Assembly (NCBI RefSeq): GCF_001238275.1
Contig: NZ_LGTB01000009.1
Span: 124,001 to 188,000, forward strand
From: Bradyrhizobium viridifuturi
GTDB lineage: Bacteria > Pseudomonadota > Alphaproteobacteria > Rhizobiales > Xanthobacteraceae
DNA length: 64,000 bases
Direction: 5' to 3'
Below, piece after piece: positions 29,875 to 40,672 of the stretch (the first letter of the stretch is position 1; each line of letters starts with the position of its first letter). The notes below the pieces were generated by a model. That model did not search any database and was not told where the DNA came from. It saw nothing but the letters and a program-made list of their open reading frames with translations. Position numbers and translations under genes: made by a program.

Positions 29875-32239
29875 TCAGAACTTCAGATTGGCAAAAGCCC
29901 GCACGCCGAGGCCCGGCATCAGCACCTCGTCCTTGGTGTAGGAGACGGAGTTGCGGATGTTCTGGTTGAGCAGATTGTTGCCGACCAGACCGAGCGTCAT
30001 CTCGCGCGCGCCGATCCACGATTGATTGAGCTTGGTGTTGTAGGTGATCTCCGCGTTCAGCAGATTATAGCCTGCGGTCGGGGTCTCGCCGATCACGGCG
30101 ATGTCGTTCTGTGCGAATGCGTGCACCAGGTTGACGCGGGTGAACCAGTTGCTGTCGCGCCAGTAGACGCCGCCACCGAGTCGCACCGGCGGAATCCGCG
30201 GCACGTTGCTGCCGTCGGTGAAGGTGGCGCGCACCACATCGAACTGGTTCTCGATGCCCCAGATGCCGCCATTGAGCGCGCCGATATCGAGCTGGCTCTG
30301 GAATTCGGCGCCGCGGAAGATCGCATCGCGCTGCGAATAAACCGCCTGGCGGCCTTCGTTGGTAGGATCGCCATTGCCGCAGGAATCGAAATCCTCACCG
30401 CACATCACCCCGGTCAGGCGGCGATAGATGAAATTGCTGAAACGGGTGTAGTAGGCGGTGGCCTCGAAACGGAACGGTCCGGTCGCCTTGCGCAGGCCGA
30501 TCTCGACCGATTTCGCGGTCTCGATGGTCAGGTTCGGATTGCCGATATCGAAGGTCGCGGTGGCGTCATGCGCGCCGCGCGAGAACAGCTCGGCGGGCTT
30601 CGGCGCGCGCTCGACATATTGCGCGGTGATGCTGCCGACGAGGTCGCCGGGCAGGTTCTGGATCAATCCGACGCTGCCGCTGACCGGCGTGTAGGACGGA
30701 TTGCGCGACACCGAGCTCTGCGGCGCGCCATCGGGCAGGAAGTCCGCCGGGAAATCCGGCGTCGATCCATGCAGCTCCACATGCTCGATGCGGCCGGCGA
30801 TTTGCGCCTTGGTCTGGTCCGTGAACTTGAACTCGTTGAAGACGTAACCCGCGACGCGGTTGTTGTTGTTCGGGCTCCACAGGCCGTTGAATAGCGCGCC
30901 CGGATCGTCCGGGCTCGGCGCGGTCAACTCCTGGTGCCCGCCCTGCAGGCCGAACGCAGTCGTCACGGTGGCGAAGCGCGCGTTGAACGGCATCATCTGC
31001 ACCTCGACGCGGGCCTCTTGCTCCTTGCTGGTGAAGGTCTGGCGCACGCCGTCGCTGAACAGATCGGTTGGGTCGGCAAGGCCGAGCTCGTTGTGGCGAT
31101 AGTCGGTCGCGCGACCCAGAATCGCACCGCGTCGATCGCGGCAGCATCGGGCCGGTACTCGCCCTTGACCGCGATCTTGGTCTGGTGCGCATCGATCCGG
31201 GTCTTGTGGTCGGAGCCGTCAATGCCTGGGATGTGGTAGAGCGAGTCGTTCTGGGTGATCGACGCGCCGACATAGCCGCCCTGGAAAAAATACGACGCGC
31301 CGACCGAGGCGCCGTCCGACTGCGTTGCGGAGTTCGGCTGGCGGCCGTTCACCGGCCGGGTCTGGTCGAACAGATACGGATAGCTCGGAATGCTGTAGTC
31401 GCTCGTGGTGCGGCCATAGACGTCGGCATGCACGACGACATTGTTGCCACCGGCGTCGAGCAGCATGCCGCCTTCGACGCCACGATTGACCGAGCTCACC
31501 GACGTGCGGGTCTCGACATTGAGGCAACCCGGGCCGCCGGCGTCGGCCAGCGGCGCCTTCACCGGTAGCCCATAGCTCTGGAACGGCGCCGCCGCGCAGG
31601 TCGGCATCGCGTCGGGAATCCGGTTGTTGGAGGCGCTCACCACGCCGCCGATCGAGGTCGAGCCGTAGCGCAGCGCCGCAGGCCCCCGCACCACCTCGAT
31701 CTGGTTGGTCGAGAACGGATCGATCGGCACGAAGTGATCCTCGCCGAGATCGGAGACGCCGCCGCCGCCGAGACCGTTCTCGACGATGCGACGCGGTTGA
31801 CGTCGAGGCCGCGGATGATCGGCCGGCTCGATGCGCCGGGCGCGAAGCTCGAACCGGTGATGCCGGGCTTCGAGAACAGGAGATCACCGAGCGTCGCGCC
31901 GCCGGAGCGCCGCAGTTCCTCGTTCGGCACCACGGTGACGGTCGCGAACTGGTCGGTGACGACGGGGAGCACGCCCTGCTGCGGCGCCGGCGCCGCCGCG
32001 GCGGGCGCCGGTTGCACCGCCGCGGCGCGTTCGCTGTTGCGGCCTGGTGCAGCCCGGACAGCGCGGGTCGGCGTGCGCGTTGGCACGGTGCGGTGCCGCT
32101 GGATCGGGCTTGGCGCCGTCACGGTGATGTCAGGGAGTTGCGTCGGCGTGTCGTCGGCCAGCGCGCTGCCATGCATTGCGCCGAGCAGCAGCCAGCTCGC
32201 GCCTCCGATGTGGAGTGCTCGTATCTTCTGAAGTGTCAT
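29875..32239 (-). CDS. TonB-dependent outer-membrane receptor, frame broken near 31113 and 31790
   Basis: A 788-residue receptor when two bases are restored. The N-terminus MTLQKIRALHIGGASWLLLG has a signal peptide; LPDITVTAP is TonB-box-like, and the plug carries RRSGGATLGDLLFSKPGITG and NQIEVVRGPAALRYGSTSIGG. The barrel ends with MPGLGVRAFANLKF, with a terminal Phe as outer-membrane proteins need. The first break is in the plug (NRV then RIVENG); the second is in the barrel (FWVGATDYRHNELG expected). The Zur-like site upstream and the DUF2946 partner suggest zinc uptake, by inference only. Both frames are otherwise clean. Confidence 0.85.
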
Positions 32240-32358
32240 TGTCCTGGTCCAAGTGCTGGAAGTGCTGATCCAGCCCCGTCGAAACGACGGATCGATCCCG
32301 ATTTGCCCGGCGGGAGGCCGCAACTGTGACGCGGCCGTCCGCTCGGGGCGTGCAGCAA

Positions 32359-32793
32359 TCAGTCGATGTCAGGACACAGGAGGTGCGCGGGAGCGGAAGG
32401 CCGCAGGCGCGACTTCAGATGGACGAATTCGGCATTGGTGGTGCGGAACAGAAGCTCGACGGCTTCCGGCAGCAACAGCACCGGCGGCGCCGTGAACAGC
32501 ACGCTGCTCGCGAGCGAGATGACAGTGCAGATCGCGCAATTATCGGCGGGATGGTGCCGGTCGTTGTCGTGCCGGGCCGGCGGCTCGGTCCCGGTCACCT
32601 GGACCGCGAGATCAGGCGTTGCCGAGGTCCCGATATAGGCAAGATCGAGCAGCGACAGGCCGGTCTGGACGGCGGGTGCGGCTTGCGCGGCCGCAATGGG
32701 ATGGAAGTGCCCGAACGACAGCACGAACTGGACGGCGAGCGCGAACAGCGCCAGCCGCGAGCCAGTCTTGATGCGTCTTCGGAACCAGTTCAT
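32359..32793 (-). CDS. DUF2946 family protein, probable metal-linked
   Basis: A 144-residue protein starting MNWFRRRIKTGSRLALFALA, with a signal/anchor helix. The mature part has ARHDNDRHHPADNCAICTVI, rich in His, Asp and Cys, and HFHP near the N-terminus, which together could bind a transition metal. It belongs to the DUF2946 family, often found next to TonB-dependent receptors. It lies 48 bases downstream of a Zur-like palindrome and is the first gene of the operon with the receptor. A periplasmic metal-handling role is the best guess. Confidence 0.75.
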   Translation of the reverse strand: MNWFRRRIKTGSRLALFALAVQFVLSFGHFHPIAAAQAAPAVQTGLSLLDLAYIGTSATPDLAVQVTGTEPPARHDNDRHHPADNCAICTVISLASSVLFTAPPVLLLPEAVELLFRTTNAEFVHLKSRLRPSAPAHLLCPDID

Positions 32794-32839
32794 GCCGATT
32801 GAGTCCCACCCATCGGCACCGCGCTCATTCCCCGGCCGT

Positions 32840-32862
32840 CCGATGTTACATTATAACATCGG
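32840..32862 (-). promoter_or_regulatory. Zur-like palindrome upstream of DUF2946 and TonB receptor genes
   Basis: A 23-base palindrome with arms CCGATGTTA and TAACATCGG separated by CATTA. The core TGTTACATTATAACA fits the TGTTA-N5-TAACA form of Zur boxes with one mismatch from TGTTATANTATAACA. It lies about 50 bases before the start codon of the DUF2946 gene, where a repressor could cover the promoter. Confidence 0.6.
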
Positions 32863-32958
32863 AGGGCAGCCGAGATGTCAACCAACCTTCGGACACACTG
32901 TGTCGGTGTGTTGCCGGTGTGTGTGTTTGACGCAACGCCGACGCGAGCCCGGCCGGGC

Positions 32959-35022
32959 TCAACGTCCCTCGCGCAGCCAGGTTGCGGCAAATCCGCCGAG
33001 CAGCAGCAGCAGGCCGACCAAGCCCGCGAACATCGGCAGCACGCCGACGCCCTTGACCACGCTGGCGTCGCGCATCTTGACGCCGAGCCAGTTGTCGCCG
33101 CGGAAGATCGAGGATGCGCGCACCGGCACGATGCGCGGCATGTCGAGGCTCGACCCGTCGACGATGCGCCGTGCGTCGCCGCCGGTCGCCTGCGCCAGCG
33201 GCTTCAGCATGTCGGTGGTCGAGGTGACTTCCGAGAATTCCCTCGGGTTGGTCGGGCCGACATTGATCAGTGCCTTCAGCGTGCCGTCGGTGGCCTGCCA
33301 CAGGCCGAGCTCGTTCGCGGGCAGGGTCGCGCGCCACTCGCCGGGATCGCCGGCGGTTAAGGTCAGTTCATGCGTGGCGCCGCTCGGTGACGTCACGGTG
33401 ACCGGCGCGACGGTGTCGGCCATGGTCTGTCGCACCACCATGAGGTCCTTGCCCTGCACCTGCATGCGCAGCGCCTCTTCGTCGAGGTCGGGCTGCTTCA
33501 TCAGCCAGTGCGACACCCGCCGCAGCAGATCGAGGTGCGGGCCGCCGCCCTCATAGCCGCGCGCCCACAGCCAGATCTGGTCGGACAGCAGCAGCGCGAC
33601 GCGGCCTTCGCCGAACCGCGACAGCAGCAGCAGCGGTTTGCCGTCGGCGCCGGTCATGACCGGCGAGTTGATCGCGTTGCGGGTGTCGACGGTGCGGAAG
33701 AATCGGCTCCAATGCGGCGGCTCGGCATTCGAACCTTCCAGCCCGCGCGTCACCGGGTGGCGTTTTCCGGCATCGCTCAAATGCGCATAGAACGGCTTCT
33801 CGGTGACGCCGACCGGCTCGGCCGGCAGCACCGAATCCAGCGGCGTGCGCCAGATGCTGGTGGTCGAGGCGTAGTCGGGACCGGCCGACACCAGCACCGC
33901 GCCGCCGGAACGGACATAGCGCGCGATGTTGTCGAAATAGGCGATCGGCAGCACGCCCTGGCGGGCGTAGCGGTCGAAGATGATCAGCTGGAATTCGTTG
34001 ATCTTCTGCTGGAACAGCTCACGGGTCGGAAACGCGATCAACGACAGCTCGTTGATCGGCGTGCCGTCCTGCTTCTCCGGCGGCCTTAGAATCGTGAAGT
34101 GCACGAGATCGACGCTGGGGTCGGACTTCAGGAGGTTGCGCCAGGTGCGCTCGCCGGCATGCGGCTCGCCGGACACCAGCAGCACGCGCAGCTTGTCGCG
34201 CACGCCGTCGATCGCGACCACGGCGCGGTTGTTGACCGGTGTCAGCTCGTTCTCGAGCGGCGAGGCCTCGATCTCGACGATGTTCGGACCGGCATGCTTG
34301 ATGTCGATATCGACACTGGAGGTCTGACCTGAGGTCAGCGTACGCTCGTTGATCACCTCGCCGTCGCGCCGGACCGTGACCTTGGCGCGCTCGCCGGTGA
34401 CGCCCTGATCGTCGAGCCGGTAGGTGATGGTCTGGGTCTGGCCGACGATGCCGAAGCGCGGCGCCGCCGTGATTGCGATGCGGCGGTCGCGCTCGTCCTT
34501 GCGGCCGGTGATCAAGGCGTGCACCGGCGCCTGGAAGCCGAGCGCCTGGGTGTTGGCGGGAATATCGTGCACCCGGCCGTCGGTGATCATGAACGCGCCG
34601 GCGACGCGCTCGACCGGCACGTCCGAGAGCGCCGACGTCAGCGCGCCGAACAGTTTTGTGCCGTCGGTTTCGCCGTCGGCCTGGCCGGCCTCGACGACGC
34701 GGACCTCGAGGCCCTTGATCTGCTTCAGGCTGTCGACCAGCGCCTGGCGCGCCTTGTCGGTCTCCTGGTTGCGCGTGCCGAAATTCTGGCTCGGGCTCTT
34801 GTCGATCACGACGGCCGCGACCGAAGTCAACGGCTCGCGGTCCTCGCGGGTAAAGGAGGGATTGGCAAGCGCGAGCAGGATCAGCGCCAGCGCGGCGACA
34901 CGCACCGCGGCGCCGCGTGCGCGCGACAGCAGCAGCAATGCCGCGATGACGACGATCGCGCCGAGCGCGATCCACAGCACGAGCGAAGGAACCAGCGGTG
35001 TGAACGCGATACCGTAGTTCAT
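32959..35022 (-). CDS. large membrane protein with glutamine amidotransferase-like domain, part of MoxR operon
   Basis: A 687-residue protein. Two N-terminal membrane helices (about 10-55, starting PSLVLWIALGAIVVIAALLL) and one near the C-terminus flank a large periplasmic or cytoplasmic region. It contains a von Willebrand-like start (VAAVVIDKSPSQNFGTRN) and a glutamine-amidotransferase-like fold (RYVRSGGAVLVSAGPDYAST). It is the last gene of the operon, one base after the DUF4159 gene. It resembles the conserved membrane partner of MoxR/DUF58 clusters, with no known activity. Confidence 0.75.
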   Translation of the reverse strand: MNYGIAFTPLVPSLVLWIALGAIVVIAALLLLSRARGAAVRVAALALILLALANPSFTREDREPLTSVAAVVIDKSPSQNFGTRNQETDKARQALVDSLKQIKGLEVRVVEAGQADGETDGTKLFGALTSALSDVPVERVAGAFMITDGRVHDIPANTQALGFQAPVHALITGRKDERDRRIAITAAPRFGIVGQTQTITYRLDDQGVTGERAKVTVRRDGEVINERTLTSGQTSSVDIDIKHAGPNIVEIEASPLENELTPVNNRAVVAIDGVRDKLRVLLVSGEPHAGERTWRNLLKSDPSVDLVHFTILRPPEKQDGTPINELSLIAFPTRELFQQKINEFQLIIFDRYARQGVLPIAYFDNIARYVRSGGAVLVSAGPDYASTTSIWRTPLDSVLPAEPVGVTEKPFYAHLSDAGKRHPVTRGLEGSNAEPPHWSRFFRTVDTRNAINSPVMTGADGKPLLLLSRFGEGRVALLLSDQIWLWARGYEGGGPHLDLLRRVSHWLMKQPDLDEEALRMQVQGKDLMVVRQTMADTVAPVTVTSPSGATHELTLTAGDPGEWRATLPANELGLWQATDGTLKALINVGPTNPREFSEVTSTTDMLKPLAQATGGDARRIVDGSSLDMPRIVPVRASSIFRGDNWLGVKMRDASVVKGVGVLPMFAGLVGLLLLLGGFAATWLREGR

Positions 35023-35023
35023 A

Positions 35024-37836
35024 TCATTGTCCCAGCCGCTCGATCAGGGCAGGTGCGTGCACCTGGTCGGCCTTGTAGTTGCCCGTCAGCGTGTACATCA
35101 CGATGTTGACGCCGGCGCGGAAAGCGAATTCGCGCTGGCGCGGCTCGCCCGGCGTCAGCGGCAACATCGGCTGACCGTCGGGCCGGATCGCCCAGGCACC
35201 GGCGAGATCGTTCGAGGTGATGATGATCGGCGAGACGCCGTCGCCGCCGCGCGCCGGGCGCTGCGCTGCTTCTTCATCGTCCTCGCGCGGCAGCGCCTCG
35301 ACCCAGGTCTGGCCCGAGTTGAAGCGGCCGGGGAAGTCGCGCAGCAGATAGAACGTCTTGGTCAGCACGTGTTCGCGCGGCACCGGCTCGAGCTCAGGCA
35401 CGTCGAGGGTCGACAGCAATTCGCGCAGCGTCTGCATGCCCGGTGTCTGCGACGCGCCATTGTCGCCCGGCGGCGCCTCGATGGCGTCGCGGGTGTCGAA
35501 CAGCACGGTGCCGCCCTGCTTCATGTAGGCGTCGATTTTGTTGATGGCGTCCTGCGGCGGCTTCGGCGCGCCCGGCACGATCGGCCAATAGATCAGCGGA
35601 AAGAACGCCAGCTCGTCGCGCGCGGGATCGATGCCGACGGGATCGCCGGCCTCCAGCGCCGTGCGCTGGCCGAGGAACAGCGTCAGTCCGGACATCCCGG
35701 CCTTGACGATGGAATCGACGTCGGCATTGCCGGTCACCACATAAGCGAGCCGCGTCTGCGACACCGCCTTGATGGCGAAGTCGTCGCTGCTGCTGTTCTG
35801 CGCACGGCTCGGCGAGGGCACCATCGTCGTCGCAAGGGCGAACGCCAGCGCAAGCACCGCGGGCGCGGCGCGCCGTCGGATCAGCGCGGCGAGGCCGCCG
35901 CCGAGCATCGCCACCACGATGGCGTCGAGCAGGAATAGTGCCAGCGCCGTCGACAGCATGATGCCGCGCAGGTCCCGCGGCTCGGCGTTGGTGTAGGTCG
36001 CATGCTTGGCACGCAGGCCGGAGATGTCCAGCGGCGCGATGCGGTCGGCAGAGGCCAGCGTGTTGACTGCGATCGGGCTCTCGGCGGTGCCGTAGAAGCC
36101 GGGCGGATGGTCCGCGGTGCCGCGGTCGCGATAGTCCGCCGACATCGGCTTGGCGGTCGAGGGCGGCGGGCCGAAGGCGCCGAAGCCATCGAGCGTGCGC
36201 AGCGGCGCAACCGTCTCGGCATTGGGATCGCTGGCGACGCCAGGGCCGGGCTTCGAGGTGTAGCCGGACATATCGATCAGCCGGCGCAGCATCTCGACGA
36301 AGGTGCCTGACATCGGCAGGTCCGACCAGCGCATGTCGGCGCGACATGGAACAGGCTGACCACGCCCTTTCCGCGATGCTCGCCGGTGACGAGCGGCGTG
36401 CCGTCCTCCAGCGAGGCCCAACTCTTGGTCGCGAGCACGGCGTCGGGCTCGGCCAGCACCTGGCGGTTCACGGTGATGTCCTTCGGCACGGTGAGGCCCG
36501 CGAACGGACCATCGGCAGCGAATGAGGCCATGTGTTGCGGCTTCTCCCAGGTCAGGCTGCCGCCGAGCGTGCGTCCGCCGCGGCGCAGCTTGACGGGAAC
36601 GAGGTCGTCATCGGCCTGCGCCAGGCGCGGGCCGGCAAAGCGCACCAGCACGCCGCCTTGCTCGATCCAGGCGTTGAGCCGGTCGCGGATCTCCGGCGAC
36701 AGCGTGCCGACATCAGCCATCACGATCATCGGCAGCCGCTGATCGAGGAATTGCCCGATCACCTGCTGCGGTGCACCGCGATCGCCGAGCCTGACATCCG
36801 CGAAGGGCGACAGCGCGCGGGAGAGATAGAAGGTCGAGGCCAGCAGCGGCTGGGCGGTGTCGTTGCTCGCGCCAGAGACCACGCCGATGGCGCGGCGGCG
36901 CCAGCGCCGGTCGAGCAGCTGCACGGCGCCGGCCGAATGTTCGCCGGCGATCTCGAGCCGCGCGATGTCGTTGCGCAATTCGACCGGAAGGTCGAAGGCG
37001 GCTTCGGTCTCGCGGTCCTGCGGGCCGAAACTGTAGCGGGCCTCGCCGATCGGCGAGCCCTTGGCGTCGACCGCGCGCACCGTGCCGGCCGCGATGCCGC
37101 TCTCGGTGCGCAGCACCTTCACGGTCATCTTGGCGGCGGCGTTCTCGGCCGCGACCAGCGCCTGCGCCGATTGCGTGCCGCCGGCATAGATCGTCAGATT
37201 GCGATTCTCGATCACCTTGCCGAGGCCTTCGGTGAATTCGCTGCCGCGGCCGGTGTCGACGCCGTCGGACAGCCAGGCGATGTCGCAGTCGCCGGTGGAC
37301 TTGAGGAAGCGTTCCAGCGTCGCAAGGGTTTCAACGCGATCGATCGAGTAGGGCTTCGGCGCAAGCTGGCGCAGCGCGACGCGCGCGGCGCCGGCCGGCA
37401 TCAGCGTGATGTCGCGCGTCGGCTCGGACAGCGGCACCAGCGCGACGCCGCGGCGGTCGCTGTCGGCATTGGTGACCAGCTCGTCGGCGGCCTTGATCCG
37501 CGCATCCCAGCTCGAAGCCGCGCTCCAGCCGTCGTCGAGCAGGATCACCAGCGGCTGCTTGCCCGCGGCAACGCCGGTTTGCGGATTCCAGATCGGCCCG
37601 GCGGCGGCGAGGATGACGAGCGCGGCGGCGGCGAGCCTGAGCAGCGTCAGCCACCATGGCGTCCGCGACGGCGTCTCCTCCTTGGGCGCGATGTCGAACA
37701 ATAGCCGCGTCGGCGGGAATTCGACCCGGCGCGGCCGCGGCGGCATCACGCGCAGCAGCCACCACAGCACCGGCAGGCTGACCAGCCCCAGCAGCAGCAG
37801 CGGTTCGGCGAAGGAGAGGGGGAGGCCTGCGATCAT
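35024..37836 (-). CDS. DUF4159 / BatA-domain membrane protein, frame broken near 36343
   Basis: A 937-residue protein when one base is restored. It starts MIAGLPLSFAEPLLLLGLVS, a BatA-type N-terminus with two membrane helices and a vWA-like segment (LVILLDDGWSAASSWDARIK). A central membrane region and a C-terminal DUF4159 domain follow (FPLIYWPIVPGAPKPPQDAI). The read breaks between KGVVSLFHV and ADMRWSDLPMSG; CATGTCGCGCC should probably be CATGTCGGCGCC. Its start overlaps the DUF58 stop by four bases. It belongs to the conserved MoxR cluster, role unknown. Confidence 0.8.
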
Positions 37837-38774
37837 GCGCTGCGTCCCGCCTTGACGGTTGACCGGCCGCCGCCCTTATTCACCATCATGCCGGCGTGCA
37901 GGAACAGCAGCAGCTCGGCCGCGGAGCGGCTGGTGGTGTGGGTCGAGAACAGCCAGTCGAGCCGGCCGGTCTCGGCGCGGATCTGCTCGCGATGCAGCGC
38001 GACGCGCGCGACATAGTCGCTCGCCCAGCTCTCGGCCCGGCCCGCGGTGATGACGCTGCCGGCCTCGGGCTCGACGAATTCGATACGGCCGGAATAGGGG
38101 AAGGTCTCTTCGGCGGGATCGACGATTTGGAGCATCGTGCCGTGCGCGCCGGAGGAGGAAAGCCCGGCAAGCATCGTCGTGATCTCAGCTATCGGCGACC
38201 AGAAATCCGACAGCACGACGACTTCGGCCAGCGACGACGGTACGAAGGACGGCGGCAGGCTCGCGCGCGTCGTCTCGTCGTGCAAGATCGCTTCCGCCAT
38301 CTTGTCGATCACGTTGAGGCTTGCGGTCGGGGTCATCAGGCCGGGAATGCCGACGCGTTCTCCGCCGGCCACGAGCAACTCGGCAAGTGCGAAGGCGACG
38401 ATCAGTCCGCGCTCCAGCTTGCTGTCGCGCGCATCGCGAGAGGCAAACGCCATCGAGGGCGACCGGTCGGCCCAGATCCACACGGTGTGCGCGGCTTCCC
38501 ATTCCTGCTCGCGTACATAGAGATGGTCGTCGCGTGCCGAGCGGCGCCAATCGACGCGCTGCGACGGCTCGCCGGAGACGAAGCGGCGGTACTGCCAGAA
38601 ATTCTCGCCCGAGCCGGCGCGGCGGCGGCCGTGCAGGCCATGGATGACGTTGGCCGCAACACGGCGGGCCTCAAGCACCAGGCGCGGCAGCGACGCGGCG
38701 AGCGATCGGCTTTCGCCATCTGCACGTCGGACCGCCAGGATCTCCTCGTTCTGGTGCCTGTTGTCAGCCGCCAT
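37833..38774 (-). CDS. DUF58 domain protein
   Basis: A 313-residue protein starting MAADNRHQNEEILAVRRADG, whose ATG overlaps the MoxR stop. It holds the DUF58 signature FVSGEPSQRVDWRRSARDDH and a vWA-like fold with a MIDAS-like WIWADRSPSMAFAS motif (Asp-x-Ser-x-Ser type). DUF58 proteins are usual partners of MoxR ATPases and may present a client to them for metal insertion or assembly. The gene is translationally coupled on both sides. Confidence 0.85.
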   Translation of the reverse strand: MAADNRHQNEEILAVRRADGESRSLAASLPRLVLEARRVAANVIHGLHGRRRAGSGENFWQYRRFVSGEPSQRVDWRRSARDDHLYVREQEWEAAHTVWIWADRSPSMAFASRDARDSKLERGLIVAFALAELLVAGGERVGIPGLMTPTASLNVIDKMAEAILHDETTRASLPPSFVPSSLAEVVVLSDFWSPIAEITTMLAGLSSSGAHGTMLQIVDPAEETFPYSGRIEFVEPEAGSVITAGRAESWASDYVARVALHREQIRAETGRLDWLFSTHTTSRSAAELLLFLHAGMMVNKGGGRSTVKAGRSA

Positions 38775-39778
38775 CAACCGATCCGCGTCTTCAATTGCTT
38801 GATCACATCCGGAATGGTGCGGCCCTCGGCGCGCGCCGAGAAGGTCAGCGCCATGCGGTGCTTGAGCACGGGCTCGGCGAGATCGAGCACGTCGTCGATC
38901 GACGGCGCGAGCCTGCCGTCGAGCAGCGCGCGGGCGCGAACCGCCAGCATCAAGGCCTGACTGGCGCGGGGACCGGGTCCCCACGCGATCAGCTTGCCGG
39001 CCTCGCCACCCTCGGTGCCGGGGCGCGCGGCGCGCACCAGCGTCAGGATCGCTTCGACCACGGAATCGCCGACCGGCAGGCGCCGCACCAGTCGTTGTGC
39101 CGTGAGCAGCGTCTCCGCATCCATCGACGGTTTGGCGGTTGCCTCTTCGGCGCCGGTGGTTTCGAACAGGATGCGCCGTTCGGCGTCGCGATCGGGATAG
39201 TCGACGTCGATTTCCATCAGGAAGCGGTCGAGCTGCGCTTCGGGCAGCGGATAGGTGCCTTCCTGCTCGAGCGGATTCTGCGTCGCGAGCACGTGGAACG
39301 GCTTCGGCAGATCATGCCGCGCACCGGCAATGGTGATGTGCTGCTCCTGCATGGCTTGCAGCAATGCCGACTGTGTGCGCGGGCTGGCGCGGTTGATCTC
39401 GTCGGCCATCAAGAGCTGCGCGAACACCGGGCCCGAGATGAAGCGGAATGAACGCTTGCCGGTGGAGCTCTCGTCGAGCACCTCGGCGCCGAGGATGTCC
39501 GACGGCATCAGGTCGGGCGTGAACTGGATGCGCTTGGCATCGAGCCCAAGCGTGACGCCGAGCGTCTCGACCAGCTTGGTCTTGGCGAGGCCGGGCACGC
39601 CGATCAGGAGCGCGTGGCCGCCGGACAGGATCGTCACCAGCGTGTTTTCGATCACCTGGTCCTGGCCGAAGATGACCGTGGACACCGCTTCCTTGGCGGC
39701 CTTGATCTGGCCCGCGACCTGCTCGGCCGAACGGACGATCACATCCTCCAGTTTTTCGACGCTATCTGCACCAGCCAT
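38774..39778 (-). CDS. MoxR family AAA+ ATPase
   Basis: A 334-residue AAA+ ATPase starting MAGADSVEKLEDVIVRSAEQ. Walker A is GVPGLAKTK, Walker B is LLMADEINRAS with the Arg sensor region following, and the lid is at the C-terminus. MoxR proteins act as chaperone-like ATPases helping to mature vWA-containing client proteins. It is the first gene of a four-gene operon (MoxR, DUF58, DUF4159, 687-residue membrane protein) all read leftward with tiny overlaps. Confidence 0.9.
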   Translation of the reverse strand: MAGADSVEKLEDVIVRSAEQVAGQIKAAKEAVSTVIFGQDQVIENTLVTILSGGHALLIGVPGLAKTKLVETLGVTLGLDAKRIQFTPDLMPSDILGAEVLDESSTGKRSFRFISGPVFAQLLMADEINRASPRTQSALLQAMQEQHITIAGARHDLPKPFHVLATQNPLEQEGTYPLPEAQLDRFLMEIDVDYPDRDAERRILFETTGAEEATAKPSMDAETLLTAQRLVRRLPVGDSVVEAILTLVRAARPGTEGGEAGKLIAWGPGPRASQALMLAVRARALLDGRLAPSIDDVLDLAEPVLKHRMALTFSARAEGRTIPDVIKQLKTRIG

Positions 39779-40030
39779 CCGATCCGCTCCTTCTCGGCGA
39801 TGCGCGCATTGCCGCGCCGGCATCTGTCGTCATCTCTTGGTCGTCATCGCATGGCCCGCATGCTAAACCTATGCGAAGGCCATGTATTCGTTGAATTAAA
39901 CTATCCCCACCTTATCGGTATTTCAGGGTATGAACGGCATCACGATGTGGCGAGAATGACATCCCGACCACATCTCAGAATACGTGCACCAAACGTGCCA
40001 GATTGAAGGTCGGAAACTTTAAGGCAAACA

Positions 40031-40672
40031 ATGGCGAAGCAAGGGCAGAGCGATTCCGGCAGTGAAACTACGGGCATCGGAGGCAAGGGCCTCGAAGGCC
40101 TCACCAATGCTGCCAACCGAGCTGCGACGTCGGGTCCAGCCGGGCGCAAGGGCCTGCCGCCGGTCCATCTGTGGAATCCGCCGTTCTGCGGCGATCTCGA
40201 TATGCGAATCGCGCCTGACGGCACCTGGTTCTACATGGGAACGCCGATCGGACGGCCTGCGCTGGTGCGGCTGTTCTCCACGATCCTGAAACGCGAGGAC
40301 GGCAAGCACTTTCTCGTGACACCGGTGGAGAAGGTCGGCATCCGCGTCGACGACGCGCCGTTCCTCGCCGTGGAAATGCAGACCGAGGAAGACGCGCGCG
40401 GCCGTTTGCTCAGGTTCCGGACCAACGTCGATGATTGGGTCGATTGCGAGAAGGGCCACGGCCTCAGATTCGAGGCCGCCGAGGATGGCGGGTTGACGCC
40501 CTATCTGCATGTCCGCGCCGACCTGTGGGCGAAGGTCACCCGCGCGCTCTACTACGATCTGGTTGACATGGGCGAGGAGCGGATGGTCGATGGTCAGGAG
40601 ATGTTCGGCATCGAGTCCGGCGGCGAATTTTTCGCGATGGCCGATGCCAGTCAGGTGAGGGGCGCACTTTGA
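40031..40672 (+). CDS. DUF1285 family protein
   Basis: A 213-residue protein starting MAKQGQSDSGSETTGIGGKG. The family is recognised by LWNPPFCGDLDMRIAPDGTW and FYMGTPIGRPALVRLFSTIL, then FLVTPVEKVGIRVDDAPFLA. It has no signal or membrane segment. It is the first gene of a coupled cassette and its stop overlaps the next TTG start. Function unknown; the conserved linkage with the Nudix, DUF6111 and cca genes hints at a housekeeping role. Confidence 0.88.
   Translation: MAKQGQSDSGSETTGIGGKGLEGLTNAANRAATSGPAGRKGLPPVHLWNPPFCGDLDMRIAPDGTWFYMGTPIGRPALVRLFSTILKREDGKHFLVTPVEKVGIRVDDAPFLAVEMQTEEDARGRLLRFRTNVDDWVDCEKGHGLRFEAAEDGGLTPYLHVRADLWAKVTRALYYDLVDMGEERMVDGQEMFGIESGGEFFAMADASQVRGAL

Noticed and set aside
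36532-37704. 390-residue plus-strand frame opposite the DUF4159 gene
   Set aside because: Antisense shadow with Arg/Gln-rich composition.
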